Below are positions 50,448 through 60,000 of a stretch of DNA of 64,000 bases, one piece after another; the first letter of the stretch is position 1; every line of letters begins with the position of its first letter. Position numbers and translations under genes: made by a program. The stretch is from Ilumatobacteraceae bacterium (GTDB taxonomy: Bacteria > Actinomycetota > Acidimicrobiia > Acidimicrobiales > Ilumatobacteraceae). Location of the stretch: positions 62,001 to 126,000 of the forward strand of contig JAOBWK010000042.1 of the NCBI GenBank assembly GCA_025463305.1, in the 5' to 3' direction. The notes beneath the pieces are model-generated. The model did not search any database. It was not told the origin of the DNA and saw nothing but the letters and a program-made list of their open reading frames with translations.

Positions 50448-52175
50448 TCAGGCGGCGGAGGCGGTGGCGACTCGGCCACGGCCGTTGTGCTTGGCGGCGT
50501 AGGCGGCACCGTCGGCGGCGAGGACCAGTTCTTCGGCGGTCCAGCCGACCCGGCTGACGGACAGGCCGACGCTGGCGCCGATCGAGATCTCGTGCTGATC
50601 GACCTCGAACGGCCGGCCGATCGCGGCGACGATGCGCTGTGCGATGCTCAACCCGAGGTCGGCGGTCACCTGGCTGTCGAGCAGGATCACGAACTCGTCG
50701 CCGCCGAGGCGCACCGCGAGGTCGCCGGCGCGCAGGTTGTCCTTCAACCGCTGGGCGACCCCGACCAGCACGGCGTCACCGACGGCGTGGCCGTAGGTGT
50801 CGTTGACGTGCTTGAAGCGGTCGAGGTCGATGAACAGCAGGATGCGTCCGGGGGCGTGCCAGGTCTCGTCACCGATCGCGACGCCGAGCGCGCGTTGCAG
50901 GCACTGGCGGTTGGCGAGCCCGGTGAGCGTGTCGTGCTCGGCCTGCTGGGTGAGCACGGCTTCGCGCTGTCGACGCTCGGTGATGTCGGCGGCGAGGTAG
51001 AGGAACCCGGCCACCTCGCCGGCCTCGTCGTAGCGGGTGGAGACGATGAGCGAGCCGTCGAACGTGGAACCGTCCTTGCGGACGAACGCCCACTCCCGGG
51101 CGATCGACTTGCCCTCGGGCGGTTCGTGGTGGAACAGCTCGTCGGGCGTGATGCCGATCTCCCCGGCCAGCGCGGCGATCTCGTCCTCGAGATGGAAGAC
51201 CCGGGGATGGAGCACACCGACGACCTCATCGGCGTCGTAGCCGAGGAGCACCTCGGCGCCGCGGCTGAACGCGACGATGCGAGCCTCGCGGTCGGTGACG
51301 AAGATGGCCTCGCTGGCTGCCGCGCGCATGACGCTGGAGAGCAGTGCCGCCGCGTTGGCGAGCTCCTCGTTGGCCTGATGGCGGGCCGTGATGTCGCGGG
51401 CGTTGACGATGAGCCCGTTCACGCCGGGCGTGTCGAGGTGGTTCGACGTGAAGGACTCGACCCAGCGCCACGAACCGTCGTGATGGCGGACGCGGTACTG
51501 ATGGCCGACACTGTCGGCGTCGCCCATGATCGCGACGAACCGGGACAGCACACCGTCGAGATCGTCGGGATGGATCAACTCGAACGCCGGTGTACCGATC
51601 AGCGAGCCATCGGGGTAGTCCATGATCCGCGCCATCGCCGGGCTTGCGTACGTGATCGAGCCGACCGCGTCGAGGACGAGGATGACGTCGGAGCCCTGGG
51701 CGACGAGCGCACGGAACCGCTCGTCGGCATCGCGAGCTTCCGCCTCCGCTGCCTTCACCGACGAGATGTCTCTCGCGATGCCCGAGAAGAACATCGGGCG
51801 ACCGTCGGGACCCAGGTGGGCGATGGCGGACTGGGACAGGATGATCGGCGGTCCGTCGGCGTTGTTGGCCTCGACCTCGCCGGTCCAGCGTCCGCCACGC
51901 CACAGCTCGGGCACGGCTTCGGCCAAGAAGTGCTCGCGGCTGCGCTCGGTGAAGAACGAGAACAGGCTGTAGCTCTCCGACGCGATGCCGTCGATCGTGC
52001 GGAGGCCGAACCGGTCGCGGAACGCCCGGTTGGCGTACAGGATCTGGCCGTACAGATCGGTGGTGGCCACGTAGTCGAGGCTCTCCTCGAGGATCTCGGC
52101 GAGGTGGATCAGGCGCGCGTCCGCGCCGCTGGCGATCAAACCAGCTGTATCCGACATCGCTGCGTCAACGCTCAC
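50448..52175 (-). CDS. PAS-containing diguanylate cyclase
   Basis: 575-residue cytoplasmic signalling protein with three PAS domains (~20-140, ~145-265, ~270-400; each ends in a DIS/DIT-type PAC segment such as ARDISSVKAAEAEA or AADITERRQREA) and a C-terminal GGDEF domain (~408-565). The GGDEF domain has DTLTGLANR, FIDLDRFKHVNDTYGHAVGD and the active-site RLGGDEF, preceded by an inhibitory I-site RAGD. So it should make cyclic di-GMP from GTP and be product-inhibited. No EAL domain. The GTG at 52175 is taken as start (TAGAT-containing box a few bases upstream); an ATG six codons later is possible. Confidence 0.93.
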   Translation of the reverse strand: MSVDAAMSDTAGLIASGADARLIHLAEILEESLDYVATTDLYGQILYANRAFRDRFGLRTIDGIASESYSLFSFFTERSREHFLAEAVPELWRGGRWTGEVEANNADGPPIILSQSAIAHLGPDGRPMFFSGIARDISSVKAAEAEARDADERFRALVAQGSDVILVLDAVGSITYASPAMARIMDYPDGSLIGTPAFELIHPDDLDGVLSRFVAIMGDADSVGHQYRVRHHDGSWRWVESFTSNHLDTPGVNGLIVNARDITARHQANEELANAAALLSSVMRAAASEAIFVTDREARIVAFSRGAEVLLGYDADEVVGVLHPRVFHLEDEIAALAGEIGITPDELFHHEPPEGKSIAREWAFVRKDGSTFDGSLIVSTRYDEAGEVAGFLYLAADITERRQREAVLTQQAEHDTLTGLANRQCLQRALGVAIGDETWHAPGRILLFIDLDRFKHVNDTYGHAVGDAVLVGVAQRLKDNLRAGDLAVRLGGDEFVILLDSQVTADLGLSIAQRIVAAIGRPFEVDQHEISIGASVGLSVSRVGWTAEELVLAADGAAYAAKHNGRGRVATASAA

Positions 52176-52250
52176 GCCCCATCTATCGGCAGCGCGCCTT
52201 CAGCAATGAAAGGAAACCTTGTTCGCCTGTCGGTCACGGTGATGCCCGTC

Positions 52251-52256
52251 TACGCT
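52251..52256 (+). promoter_or_regulatory. putative -10 box TACGCT, leaderless start at 52263
   Basis: TACGCT ends six bases before the ATG of the UBP zinc-finger gene and rules out the very long open frame upstream, which is a shadow of the diguanylate cyclase gene. Confidence 0.5.
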
Positions 52257-52262
52257 CGGCCC

Positions 52263-52562
52263 ATGGCCCATGACACCTGCACGCACCTGGACACGATCGC
52301 CGACGTGGCGCCGTCGAGCGCCGGCTGCGAGGACTGCCTGCGCATCGGCGCCCAGTGGGTCCACCTGCGGATGTGCATGGAGTGCGGGCACATCGGCTGC
52401 TGCGACAGCTCGCCCAACAAGCACGCCACGGCGCACTACCATTCCCATCCCGAGCACCCCCTGATCCGCTCGTACGAGCCGGGCGAGGAGTGGTGGTACT
52501 GCTACGCCGACGACCTGATGTTCGAGCTCGAGGGCGAACCGCCGTCGCCGTCGCACCCGTGA
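52263..52562 (+). CDS. UBP-type zinc-finger protein
   Basis: 99-residue protein consisting of a single UBP (ubiquitin-hydrolase type) zinc finger. It has CTHL near the N-terminus, GCEDCLRIG, HLRMCMECGHIGCCDSSPNKHATAHYHSHPEHP and WWYCYADD, giving all Cys/His ligand pairs. In eukaryotes the fold binds the C-terminus of ubiquitin; bacterial stand-alone copies are common in actinobacteria and of unknown function. Start set by the box at 52251. Its stop lies in a repeat that also contains the next start. Confidence 0.88.
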   Translation: MAHDTCTHLDTIADVAPSSAGCEDCLRIGAQWVHLRMCMECGHIGCCDSSPNKHATAHYHSHPEHPLIRSYEPGEEWWYCYADDLMFELEGEPPSPSHP

Positions 52563-52596
52563 AGGCACGCCCGTGAAAGCACGCCCGTGAGAGCAC
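52553..52596 (+). repeat. 14-bp tandem repeat joining two genes
   Basis: A partial unit and two full copies of GCACGCCCGTGARA (52565-52578, 52579-52592) span the stop of the UBP zinc-finger gene and the GTG start of the pentapeptide gene. Each copy holds a GTG, but only the last is in the pentapeptide frame. Confidence 0.75.
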
Positions 52597-53306
52597 AGTC
52601 CAAGTCCGGCAGGAGCACGTCGCAGCCGGTCTCGGTCGAGCCGCTGCCACCGCGGATCGATCGCCTGCTTCCTGACGCCACGATCGCCGATCTCCTCGTT
52701 GACCATCAGTGGACCCGCTGCCGCGTCACCGGTGATCTGTCCGGCGAGTCGCTGCGACGGGTCGACGTCGCCGAGTGCCACATCGACGACTGCCGGCTCA
52801 CCGGTGCCGATCTGCAGGGCGCCCGCCTCGTCGACGTGACGCTGACGAACTGCGAGCTCTCGGCGGTGTCGATGGCCGACGCCGTGCTCACCCGCGTCGA
52901 GCTGCGCGACTGCCGGCTGTCCGGCCTCGTGCTGTCCGACGCCAAGCTGCGCGACGTCCGCTTCGTCGACTGCAAGATCGACGGCTTGAGCATGCGCATG
53001 GCCACGACGGAACGGGTCACCTTCTCCGGCTGCATGCTGCGCGACGCGGACCTCGCCGGATCGAAGCTCGAGCTGATCCGCTTCTTCGACTGCGACCTCA
53101 CGTCGGCCGACTTCTCGTCGACGAGGTTCCGCTACGCGCGCTTCCACGGCTCCGACCTGTCCGGGCTGCGCGGCATCGAGCAGCTCCGCGGGATCACCAT
53201 CGACTCGGAGCAGATGCACGACTTCGCGCTCGCCCTGCTCGCGGCCCACGAGGTGACCGTGGAGGACGAACGCGAGCCGCGTCCCGAGGCCGGACCCGGC
53301 CGTTGA
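52587..53306 (+). CDS. pentapeptide repeat protein
   Basis: 239-residue protein. After a ~35-residue basic N-terminus, residues ~50-200 consist of imperfect five-residue repeats of the A(D/N)LxX type with frequent Leu/Val/Phe at the centre (ADLQGARLVDVTLTNCELSAV, ADAVLTRVELRDCRLSGL). These should fold into a right-handed quadrilateral beta-helix. Many repeats carry Cys (DCRL, NCEL, DCKI, DCDL). Family members range from gyrase-protecting MfpA/Qnr-type proteins to scaffolds; assignment to gyrase protection is not justified by sequence alone. GTG start in a tandem repeat region, 25 bases after the previous stop. Confidence 0.85.
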   Translation: MRAQSKSGRSTSQPVSVEPLPPRIDRLLPDATIADLLVDHQWTRCRVTGDLSGESLRRVDVAECHIDDCRLTGADLQGARLVDVTLTNCELSAVSMADAVLTRVELRDCRLSGLVLSDAKLRDVRFVDCKIDGLSMRMATTERVTFSGCMLRDADLAGSKLELIRFFDCDLTSADFSSTRFRYARFHGSDLSGLRGIEQLRGITIDSEQMHDFALALLAAHEVTVEDEREPRPEAGPGR

Positions 53307-53314
53307 CGCTGTGG

Positions 53315-53320
53315 CAAGAT
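53315..53320 (+). promoter_or_regulatory. putative -10 box CAAGAT for the lipoprotein-SLOG-RyR operon
   Basis: CAAGAT ends seven bases before the GTG at 53328. The same hexamer lies six bases before the start of the STAND-TPR gene (minus strand, 60819-60824), so the two convergent transcripts share an identical box. Confidence 0.4.
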
Positions 53321-53327
53321 GCCGACC

Positions 53328-53960
53328 GTGCGACGCGTGGTCACCGGCCTGATCGTGATGACGTCGCTCATCGCACTGGCCGGCTGCTCGGGCACGGACC
53401 TCGCGGTGCCGAGGCCGGACACCATCCCGATCCCGACGTTCGAGACCAAGCCCGACGACCTCGCCAGGTCGCCGCAGCTGCTCGCGCTCGTCGGGCGTGA
53501 CACGGCCGGCATCCCGGTCAATGGCGATCCGGCAGCGGTCGGCTTGCTGACCCAGGCGTTGCAGACCCTGCAGGCATCGGCGGACAAGCCGACGGAGCTG
53601 ACTCGCGTGGCGATCGACGACGAGTTCGTCGACTTCACGTACGAGCAGGGTGGGATCACGGGACGGAGCGTCACCGCGTCGTACCGAGCCGGTGAGGACC
53701 TGACGGTCAGCGACCCGGCCTACGTCACCGACCCCACGTTCGCCATCGCATCGATCGACTCCTCCGTCCCTGCCGCCGTCGTCGCCGCGATCGCCGCACA
53801 CGTCCCCGACGCGTCGGTCACCAGGGTCGAGCTCTCGGCCACGTCGTCGTACGGCTTCGGCCTGGTCTGGAACTTCGACGTCGAGGACGGACGCGGCCAG
53901 CTGGCAACGGTCTTCGCCGATCTCGACGGCTCCATCGTCGCTGTGGACGAGAGCGACTGA
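53328..53960 (+). CDS. secreted lipoprotein, first gene of SLOG/RyR operon
   Basis: 210-residue predicted lipoprotein. The signal peptide RRVVTGLIVMTSLIALAGC ends in a lipobox (ALAGC). The mature domain has no family that I recognise; it contains FVDFTYEQGGITG and a C-terminal SYGFGLVWNFDVEDG strand region. The GTG at 53328 is preferred because of CAAGAT seven bases upstream; an in-frame ATG at 53319 is the alternative. The stop overlaps the next ATG (TGATG), so the protein is co-translated with the membrane protein downstream and probably works with it outside the cell. Confidence 0.7.
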   Translation: MRRVVTGLIVMTSLIALAGCSGTDLAVPRPDTIPIPTFETKPDDLARSPQLLALVGRDTAGIPVNGDPAAVGLLTQALQTLQASADKPTELTRVAIDDEFVDFTYEQGGITGRSVTASYRAGEDLTVSDPAYVTDPTFAIASIDSSVPAAVVAAIAAHVPDASVTRVELSATSSYGFGLVWNFDVEDGRGQLATVFADLDGSIVAVDESD

Positions 53961-54811
53961 TGCACAGGGGCATGCAGCAGTTCCTCGCCGTCGTCGCGGC
54001 GATCATCCTCGCGGTGTTCGCGACGATCACCTGGTTCGGCGTCGGCACCGATCCCGTCTCGATCTCCGACCAGGCCTCGGGGGTGCGCAGCGTGACGTGG
54101 GCGGCGAACGTGTCGGCCGACGGGCGGTTGGCGATCTCGATCCGGTACCAGTACTCGGACAGCAAGCAGCATCAGGTCGATGTGCGCGTCCCCGACGGCG
54201 CTCGCTACCTGACGGTCAACGGATCCCCCGTTGCCGCCGACAACGGGGTCTACGCCACCGAGCTCACGTCCGACCACGCCGCCGTGAGCTACGAGCTGCC
54301 CGGCGCCGTCACCCGGTACCGCGACGGCTCGCTGCTGCGGCTGGCGAAGGTCTCCGACGGATCACTCGACGGCGACGGCGGTCTGTTCCCGTGCGTCGGC
54401 TGCTACGTCGAGGGGCTCGGCTACGGCAACGTGCCGGTGTACGGCACGATCGCCGCGCCGGGTGTGCAGGCGTCGCAGCTCGAGTTCGTCGGGCTGTCGT
54501 CCATCCGCAGTGCCGCCGACCACGGGACGATCCGCTTCGTCGGCATCGCGCACAGCACCGACGCCGTGTCGATGCTGGCGACCCTTCCGGCAGATGCCAC
54601 GCCCGGCCTGCCGACCCGCGACGGGACGGTCGGGCAGGCGCTCGACACCGCGAGCATCGACATCGCGTCGACCGGTTCTTCGACCACCATGCCGTCGGTG
54701 CCGAGCCCGGGATCCGTCTGGTTGCCGCTGATCCTGACGATCATGCTCGTCGCCGTGATGGGTTGGCTGGTGCTCTCGATCAAGGGCCCACCGAAGGTGG
54801 AGGGCCAGTGA
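53960..54811 (+). CDS. bitopic membrane protein with large extracellular domain
   Basis: 283-residue protein with membrane helices at both ends: ~8-27 (FLAVVAAIILAVFATITWF) and ~253-273 (PLILTIMLVAVMGWLVL). About 225 residues between them should be extracellular, rich in beta strands, with a vicinal Cys pair motif FPCVGCYVEG. It distantly resembles the N-terminal domain of DUF2207-type membrane proteins, but I cannot confirm this. Start and stop both overlap neighbours (TGATG, GTGA), so it is an integral part of the lipoprotein-SLOG-RyR operon and a candidate surface or membrane sensor. Confidence 0.65.
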   Translation: MHRGMQQFLAVVAAIILAVFATITWFGVGTDPVSISDQASGVRSVTWAANVSADGRLAISIRYQYSDSKQHQVDVRVPDGARYLTVNGSPVAADNGVYATELTSDHAAVSYELPGAVTRYRDGSLLRLAKVSDGSLDGDGGLFPCVGCYVEGLGYGNVPVYGTIAAPGVQASQLEFVGLSSIRSAADHGTIRFVGIAHSTDAVSMLATLPADATPGLPTRDGTVGQALDTASIDIASTGSSTTMPSVPSPGSVWLPLILTIMLVAVMGWLVLSIKGPPKVEGQ

Positions 54812-55302
54812 CGCGCATCGGTGTGAGCGGTCACCGCAGCTACCGCGACGAGGCGGCGGTCGCGTCGATGACCGAGTCGGTGCTCGACCGAGTCCTGGCG
54901 AACGACGCCGCGCCCGTCGTGCTCTCGAACCTCGCCACGGGTGCCGATCAGCTCGTGGCCGAGCTGGTGCTCAACCGGGACGGCGCGCGTCTGGACGTGG
55001 TGCTGCCGCTGCCCGTCGACGACTACGGCGACGACTTCGGGTCAGCGCTGTCGCGTCACCAGTTCGACGCGCTGCTCGAGCGGGCGAGCACCGTCACCGT
55101 GATCGAGCAGATCCCCGGCGAGAGCCGCGAGGCCGCGTACGAACGGGCCGGGCAGGCCATCGTCGACACGTGCGACGTGCTCGTCGCCCTCTGGGACGGT
55201 GCGCCGGCGCGGGGTCGTGGCGGCACCGCCGAGATGGTGCAGTACGCGATCGACCACGACGTGATGGTCGAGGTCGTCCTCGTGGAACGAGACCCGGCGT
55301 GA
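54808..55302 (+). CDS. SLOG-superfamily Rossmannoid nucleotide-sensor-like protein
   Basis: 164-residue cytoplasmic protein. N-terminal RIGVSGHRSY (GxxGHR), then LATGADQLVAELVL, VVLPLPVDDYGDDFG and the Gly-rich nucleotide-binding-type motif TCDVLVALWDG...RGRGGTAEMVQYA. These features match SLOG/LOG-like Rossmannoid domains, which bind nucleotides or nucleotide-derived signals, occur in conflict systems and have relatives in TRPM channels. No effector domain is fused. The start overlaps the upstream stop (GTGA), and its stop overlaps the next start (GTGA), giving strict coupling to the two-TM RyR protein. Role as ligand sensor for that protein is inference. Confidence 0.75.
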   Translation: MTRIGVSGHRSYRDEAAVASMTESVLDRVLANDAAPVVLSNLATGADQLVAELVLNRDGARLDVVLPLPVDDYGDDFGSALSRHQFDALLERASTVTVIEQIPGESREAAYERAGQAIVDTCDVLVALWDGAPARGRGGTAEMVQYAIDHDVMVEVVLVERDPA

Positions 55303-57023
55303 GGTTCATGTCGCGAGCCCGCGCCCGGTGGATGGCCATCGCCGCGCTCTGGATCCTGATGTTCGTGCTGGCCGCTGGTGGGTTCCGCCAGCAGGCCACC
55401 GTCGGCCACGTCGGCCGCTCGAACCTCGACATCCTCTACCTGATCTTCCAGCTGATCACGCTGCAGTACAACGGCGCGGAGGCGGTGCTCAACTGGCGGC
55501 TCGAGATCGCCCGGTTCCTCGCCCCGGCGATGGCGTTCAGCACGGTGCTGCAGTCCGCATCGCTCGTGTTCACCGACGAGTTCCGCCGGATCCGCGTGCA
55601 GTACTCGCGCAACCACACCGTCGTCTGCGGACTCGGCGACGTGGGCACGCGGCTGGCCCAGGCGTTCGCGATGAACGGCGAGAGTGTCGTGGCGATCGAG
55701 GCAGATCCGGCGGCCAGCGGTGTGTCATCGGCGAAGGCCGCCGGCGTCGCGGTGCTGATCGGCGACGCCAGCGATCCGGCCCTGCTGCGCACGGCACGCG
55801 TCGGCCGCGCCGTGCGACTGGTCGCGGTGTGCGGCAACGACGCGACCAACGTGCAGATCGCCTCGCAGGCGGTGTCCGTCATCGGCGACCGCGGCGGCAA
55901 GGCGCTGCGCTGCAGCGTGCACCTCGACGACGCGGAGATGGCCACCCTGCTGCGCGCCGCTGACCTCGATCGCCACGGCTCCGTGCGGATGAGCTTCTTC
56001 AACACCCACGAGCGCGCCGCACGCGCGCTGCTGTCCGAGCACTCGCCGTTCACCCTCGACGAGTCGGGCCAGCCACGGCCGAGCCACGTCGTGCTGTTCG
56101 GGCTCGGCCAGCTCGGGCGCAGCCTCGTGGTGAACATGGCCCAGCAGTGGGCGGAGATCAACCCGATCGATCCGCTCCGGATCACCATCGTCGATCAGTC
56201 CGCGAGCGGCCGCTGGGAGGCGCTGCGCCTCGAGCACCCCGCGCTCACTGACGGCTGCGATCCGCAGGTGCTCGACTTCGATCTGAAGTCACCCACGCTC
56301 GCCGGCGTGGATGCGATGCAGCAGCTCTTCGCGGACGAGCGGCCGACGTGGGTCGTGGTCGCGCACGTCGACGAGTCGCTGTCGCTCTCCACCGCGCTGT
56401 TCCTGTACCAGAGCCTCGGCGTGCGCAAGATCCCGATCATCGTGCGAACCCGCACGGCCGTCGGCCTGGGCGCGCTGCTGATCCCCGGCGAGAAGCAGCC
56501 CGACGCCTTCCCGACGATGCGGGCCTTCCCGTTCCTCGACCGCACGTGCACCATCGACGCCATCGAGGCCGGCGTGCGCGAGCAGCTCGCCCGCGCGGTG
56601 CACGACGACTACTTGCTGCGGGGTGAGCTGGCTGCGGGCCTGGCGAAGCCGTGGACCGAGCTCGACGACGACGAGCGCGACCTCAGCCGGCGCCGCGTCG
56701 ACGGCATCCTCGGCGACCTCGCGTCGATCGGATGCGAGCTCGGGCCGATGCGTCGCTGGGGAGCGCCGAGCACCACCTTCAGCGAGGAAGAGATCGAGCA
56801 GCTCGCCGAGCGCGAGCATGCCCGCTGGTCCGAAGACCGGCTCGCCGCCGGATGGACCTACGGCGAGACCCGCGACAACGCAGCGAAGAAGAACCCGATG
56901 CTGGTGCCGTGGGCGGAGCTGCCCGACGACGTCCGCGACTCGAACATCACGTCGGTCCGCGCCCTGCCGATCATGCTCGCCCGGGCCGGGTTCGAAGCCG
57001 TGCGCGCCGACATCCCGGCCTGA
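55299..57023 (+). CDS. two-TM protein with two TrkA-N/RCK-like domains and tandem RyR repeats
   Basis: 574-residue protein. TM1 (~11-29) and TM2 (~69-91) flank a segment ILYLIFQLITLQYNG that resembles a pore helix but lacks the T-x-G-Y-G potassium filter. A first Rossmann domain (~106-225) has VVCGLGDVGTRLA and Asp/Glu after the second strand (AIEADP). A second (~262-400) has VVLFGLGQLGRSL. The C-terminus holds two RyR-like units: ~424-482 (LARAVHDDYL...PWTELDDDERDLSRRR) and ~498-570 (LAEREHARWSEDRLAAGWTYG...VPWAELPDDVRDSN). This is a channel-like, NAD(H)/nucleotide-binding membrane protein. GTG start overlaps the SLOG stop; ATG at 55308 is the alternative. Confidence 0.8.
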   Translation: MRFMSRARARWMAIAALWILMFVLAAGGFRQQATVGHVGRSNLDILYLIFQLITLQYNGAEAVLNWRLEIARFLAPAMAFSTVLQSASLVFTDEFRRIRVQYSRNHTVVCGLGDVGTRLAQAFAMNGESVVAIEADPAASGVSSAKAAGVAVLIGDASDPALLRTARVGRAVRLVAVCGNDATNVQIASQAVSVIGDRGGKALRCSVHLDDAEMATLLRAADLDRHGSVRMSFFNTHERAARALLSEHSPFTLDESGQPRPSHVVLFGLGQLGRSLVVNMAQQWAEINPIDPLRITIVDQSASGRWEALRLEHPALTDGCDPQVLDFDLKSPTLAGVDAMQQLFADERPTWVVVAHVDESLSLSTALFLYQSLGVRKIPIIVRTRTAVGLGALLIPGEKQPDAFPTMRAFPFLDRTCTIDAIEAGVREQLARAVHDDYLLRGELAAGLAKPWTELDDDERDLSRRRVDGILGDLASIGCELGPMRRWGAPSTTFSEEEIEQLAEREHARWSEDRLAAGWTYGETRDNAAKKNPMLVPWAELPDDVRDSNITSVRALPIMLARAGFEAVRADIPA

Positions 57024-57026
57024 ACC

Positions 57027-57047
57027 GGCGCCGGGTCGGGCGGCGCC
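57027..57047. terminator. GGCGCC hairpin between convergent genes
   Basis: GGCGCC (57027-57032) and GGCGCC (57042-57047) pair across a nine-base loop. The hairpin fills the 24-base gap between the RyR gene and the convergent STAND-TPR gene, so it could end both transcripts. Confidence 0.45.
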
Positions 57048-60000
57048 TCACTGCTGGCCGGCGCGCACCGCGGCGATCATCTGGTCCAGCTGCTGCACCA
57101 TCGGTGCGAGGTTCCAGTTGGCGGCCATCGTGCGTGCCTCGGTGAGCGCAGCGAGTCCCTCGGCGACCCGGCCCATGGCCGCGAGCACCTCACCACGGTT
57201 GGCCGTCGCGAACAGGTGGCCCTGACCGTTGTTCGTCGCCCGGGTGATCTCGATCTGCTCGTCGATGCACCGCAGCGCGCCCGGGAGATCGCCGGTGTTG
57301 CGGAGCAGGATCGCGCGGTTGCCGACGCACGCCGCAAGGCCGACCTGATCGCCGTGTTGACGGCAGATCGACTCCTGCTCGTCGAACAGCGCGGCAGCGG
57401 TCGCAACGTCGCCGCGCGCCATCACGAGCATCGCTCGCTCGCCGAGCGCGCGTTGCAGCCCCGCCGGATCACCGAGCGCCCGGCACACGTCGACCAGGCC
57501 GGCCCACACCGGTTCGGTCTCGTTCATCCGCCCGGTGGCGTACAGGTTCTCCACCGCCTTCGTGAGCATCTGCTGGCTTTGCGCCAGCGCACCGCACGCG
57601 GCGGCAGCGTGTCCGCCGGCGATCAGGTCGCTGATCATCGCCGGCGCGTTGCCGAGCACCGAGTGCACCTGCCAGCGGTTGCCGTAGAGCAGCGCCAGCG
57701 ACGACTGCGCGCCGAGCGTGCGCAGGATCGGCTCCGCCTGGGCGTAGTGGGCCAGCGCCGCGGCGAGGTCGTTGGCGACGAGGTCGACCGACGCCAGGTT
57801 GACGTGCGCGGTGGCGATGGCACCGACGTCGCCGAGCCCCGTCGCGATCGAGAGCTCCTCGTCGTGTGCAGCGCGTGCGCCGGCCGCGTCGCCGAGCTCG
57901 CGGCGAGCCGTGCCGCGCATCCCGAGCGCCAGCACCAGCGCCGGCCGCGAGCCGGCCGATCGCGCGGTGAGGACGGCTTCCGCGGCCAGCTGATCGGCGT
58001 CGGCCCAACGGCCCTCCTCCACGGCGGCTCGGGCCCGCGCATCGAGGATCCGCGAGAGCAACGGCTCGTCGCCGAGCCGGCGGATGAGCGTCTCGGCCTC
58101 GGCGGCGCGGCTCGCAGCCTCGTCGCGCCTGCCGATCTGGCGGAGCAGGTCGGCTTCGCTGATGCTCGCCTCGGCCACCGAGCGCAGATCCCCGAGCTCC
58201 TCGCTCACGACGCGGAACGCGGTGAAGCGCTCCACGGCCTCGGCAGGTCGACCGGTGTCGGCCAGGATCGCGCCCTGCGCGGCCAACGCCCTGGCGACAC
58301 CCGTCGAGTCGCCGATCGAGCGGCACAGCGCCTCCTGCTCACCCATCAGCGCGAGCGCGCCGGCGAAGTCGCCGCGCTGGCGCAGCACCTGGGCCCGGTT
58401 GCCGAGGCTCGCCTGCAACCCGATCGTGTCGCCGAGCCGCCGGCACAGCGCCTCGTCCTCGGCGAACAGCGGCAGCGAGCCGTCGAGATCGCCACGATCG
58501 CGGCGGACGAGCGCGAGGTCGCCGAGCCCGGCGCGCAGCACGGTCACGTCGTTGCGCGCCCGACTCAGGTTGATCGCCTCCTGCAGCACCGGCTCGGCCG
58601 CCTCCAGCTGTCCCTGACCGAACAGCGCCGCGCCGAGGTTGACGAGTGCGGCCGGCAGGCGACGTGCGCTCACGTCGTCGCGGCCCTGTCGGTAGTGATC
58701 GACGAGGAACCGGTTGAGCGCGACAGCCTCGGTGGGATGCCCGGCGTCGGTGACGAGGCGGGCCACCTCCCACGTGACCTCCGGATCCGCGCCGGGATCG
58801 GTGATCACGGCGCGGTAGCCGTCGACGACCTGGCGACCGGACTCGTCGAGCCGGCGCCACAGCCGGCGCAGATCGGGGTGCGACTGGCGATAGGCGGCGT
58901 CGGTGAACGTCGGATCGCTGAGCGTGGTGAACAGCGCGTCGAGGTCGCCGGCGCCGAGCTGCTGCCACGGCAGCTCCTCGACCACGCGCGGGCCGAGCGG
59001 GCTGCGCGCGAACATCGCCCCGAGGTACGCGTGCGCCTCGCGCTGGGCGTCATCGGTGGCGAGGTAGCGCTGCTCGGCCGCTCGCCGGTGCGGCTCCGTC
59101 GCGAAGCGCAGCAGGCCATTGCCCATCACCAGCCCGGCCTCGGCGGCCAGCGACAACGGTGCCCACACGGCCTGGGTCTCCGGCCGGCCGGGCGCGCCGA
59201 CGATGTCGAGCAGCTCCGGTTCGGTGAGCCCGCGACGCGCGGCCCACAGGCTGCGCATCGCGTCGCGGACCAGGCCCGGTCGGTCGCGTTCGAAGTCGCG
59301 CTCGTAGCGAGCGAGCACGAGGCCGAGCAGCGCGTCGAGCGTCGGTGCAGCCAGGTAGCGCTCGATCACGTCGCCGAGGGTGAAGTGGTCGCCGTGCTGG
59401 CGGAGCTCGTCGAGGAGCGTGCGCAGGTACAGCACGTTGCCGGTCATCGGGGCACCGACCAGTCGGACGACGTGCACCTCGTCGAGGCCCTTCGCGTAGC
59501 GGCCCAGGAACGACCGGATCAGGGCGCGCCGCTCGGCCTCGTCCAGCGGCGGCACCGTCGCCACCGGCCAGCCGCGACGGTGGGCCTCGACGATGGTCGG
59601 GTCGGCAGCGTCGTCGCGGTTGGTCGTGACGATCACGCGAACCGATGGCGGCACCACGCTCGGCAACCACGTCAGCGAGCGCGCACCGTCGACGTCGGTC
59701 AGCAGATCGGCACCGTCGACCACGATCACGGTGCGACCCGGGCGAGCGCCGGCCGCGGCGATCGCGGCGAACAGCGCGGCCCGACGCGCAGCGCTGTCCG
59801 CCGGAGCATCGGTGGCCAGGTTCGTGCCGGCGTTGAGCGTGGCGATCGTGCGGTCGGCGAGCGACGTCCACTCGGAAGCATCGGACGTCGCGCCGACGTG
59901 GTGCTCGACGACGGTGTCCGCGGGATGGGCGGCCCGCCATCCCTCCAGCCACGCGGACACGATGGACGACACGCCCGACCCGGCTTCGCCGCTGAGCACC

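Noticed and set aside
52587..53306. Quinolone-resistance (Qnr/MfpA) gene
   Set aside because: The pentapeptide repeats are real, but there is no sequence feature specific to gyrase-protecting members, so resistance was not claimed.
55299..57023. Potassium channel with TrkA-type gating
   Set aside because: The two helices and RCK-like domains are present, but the segment between the helices lacks a T-x-G-Y-G filter, so potassium selectivity is not supported.
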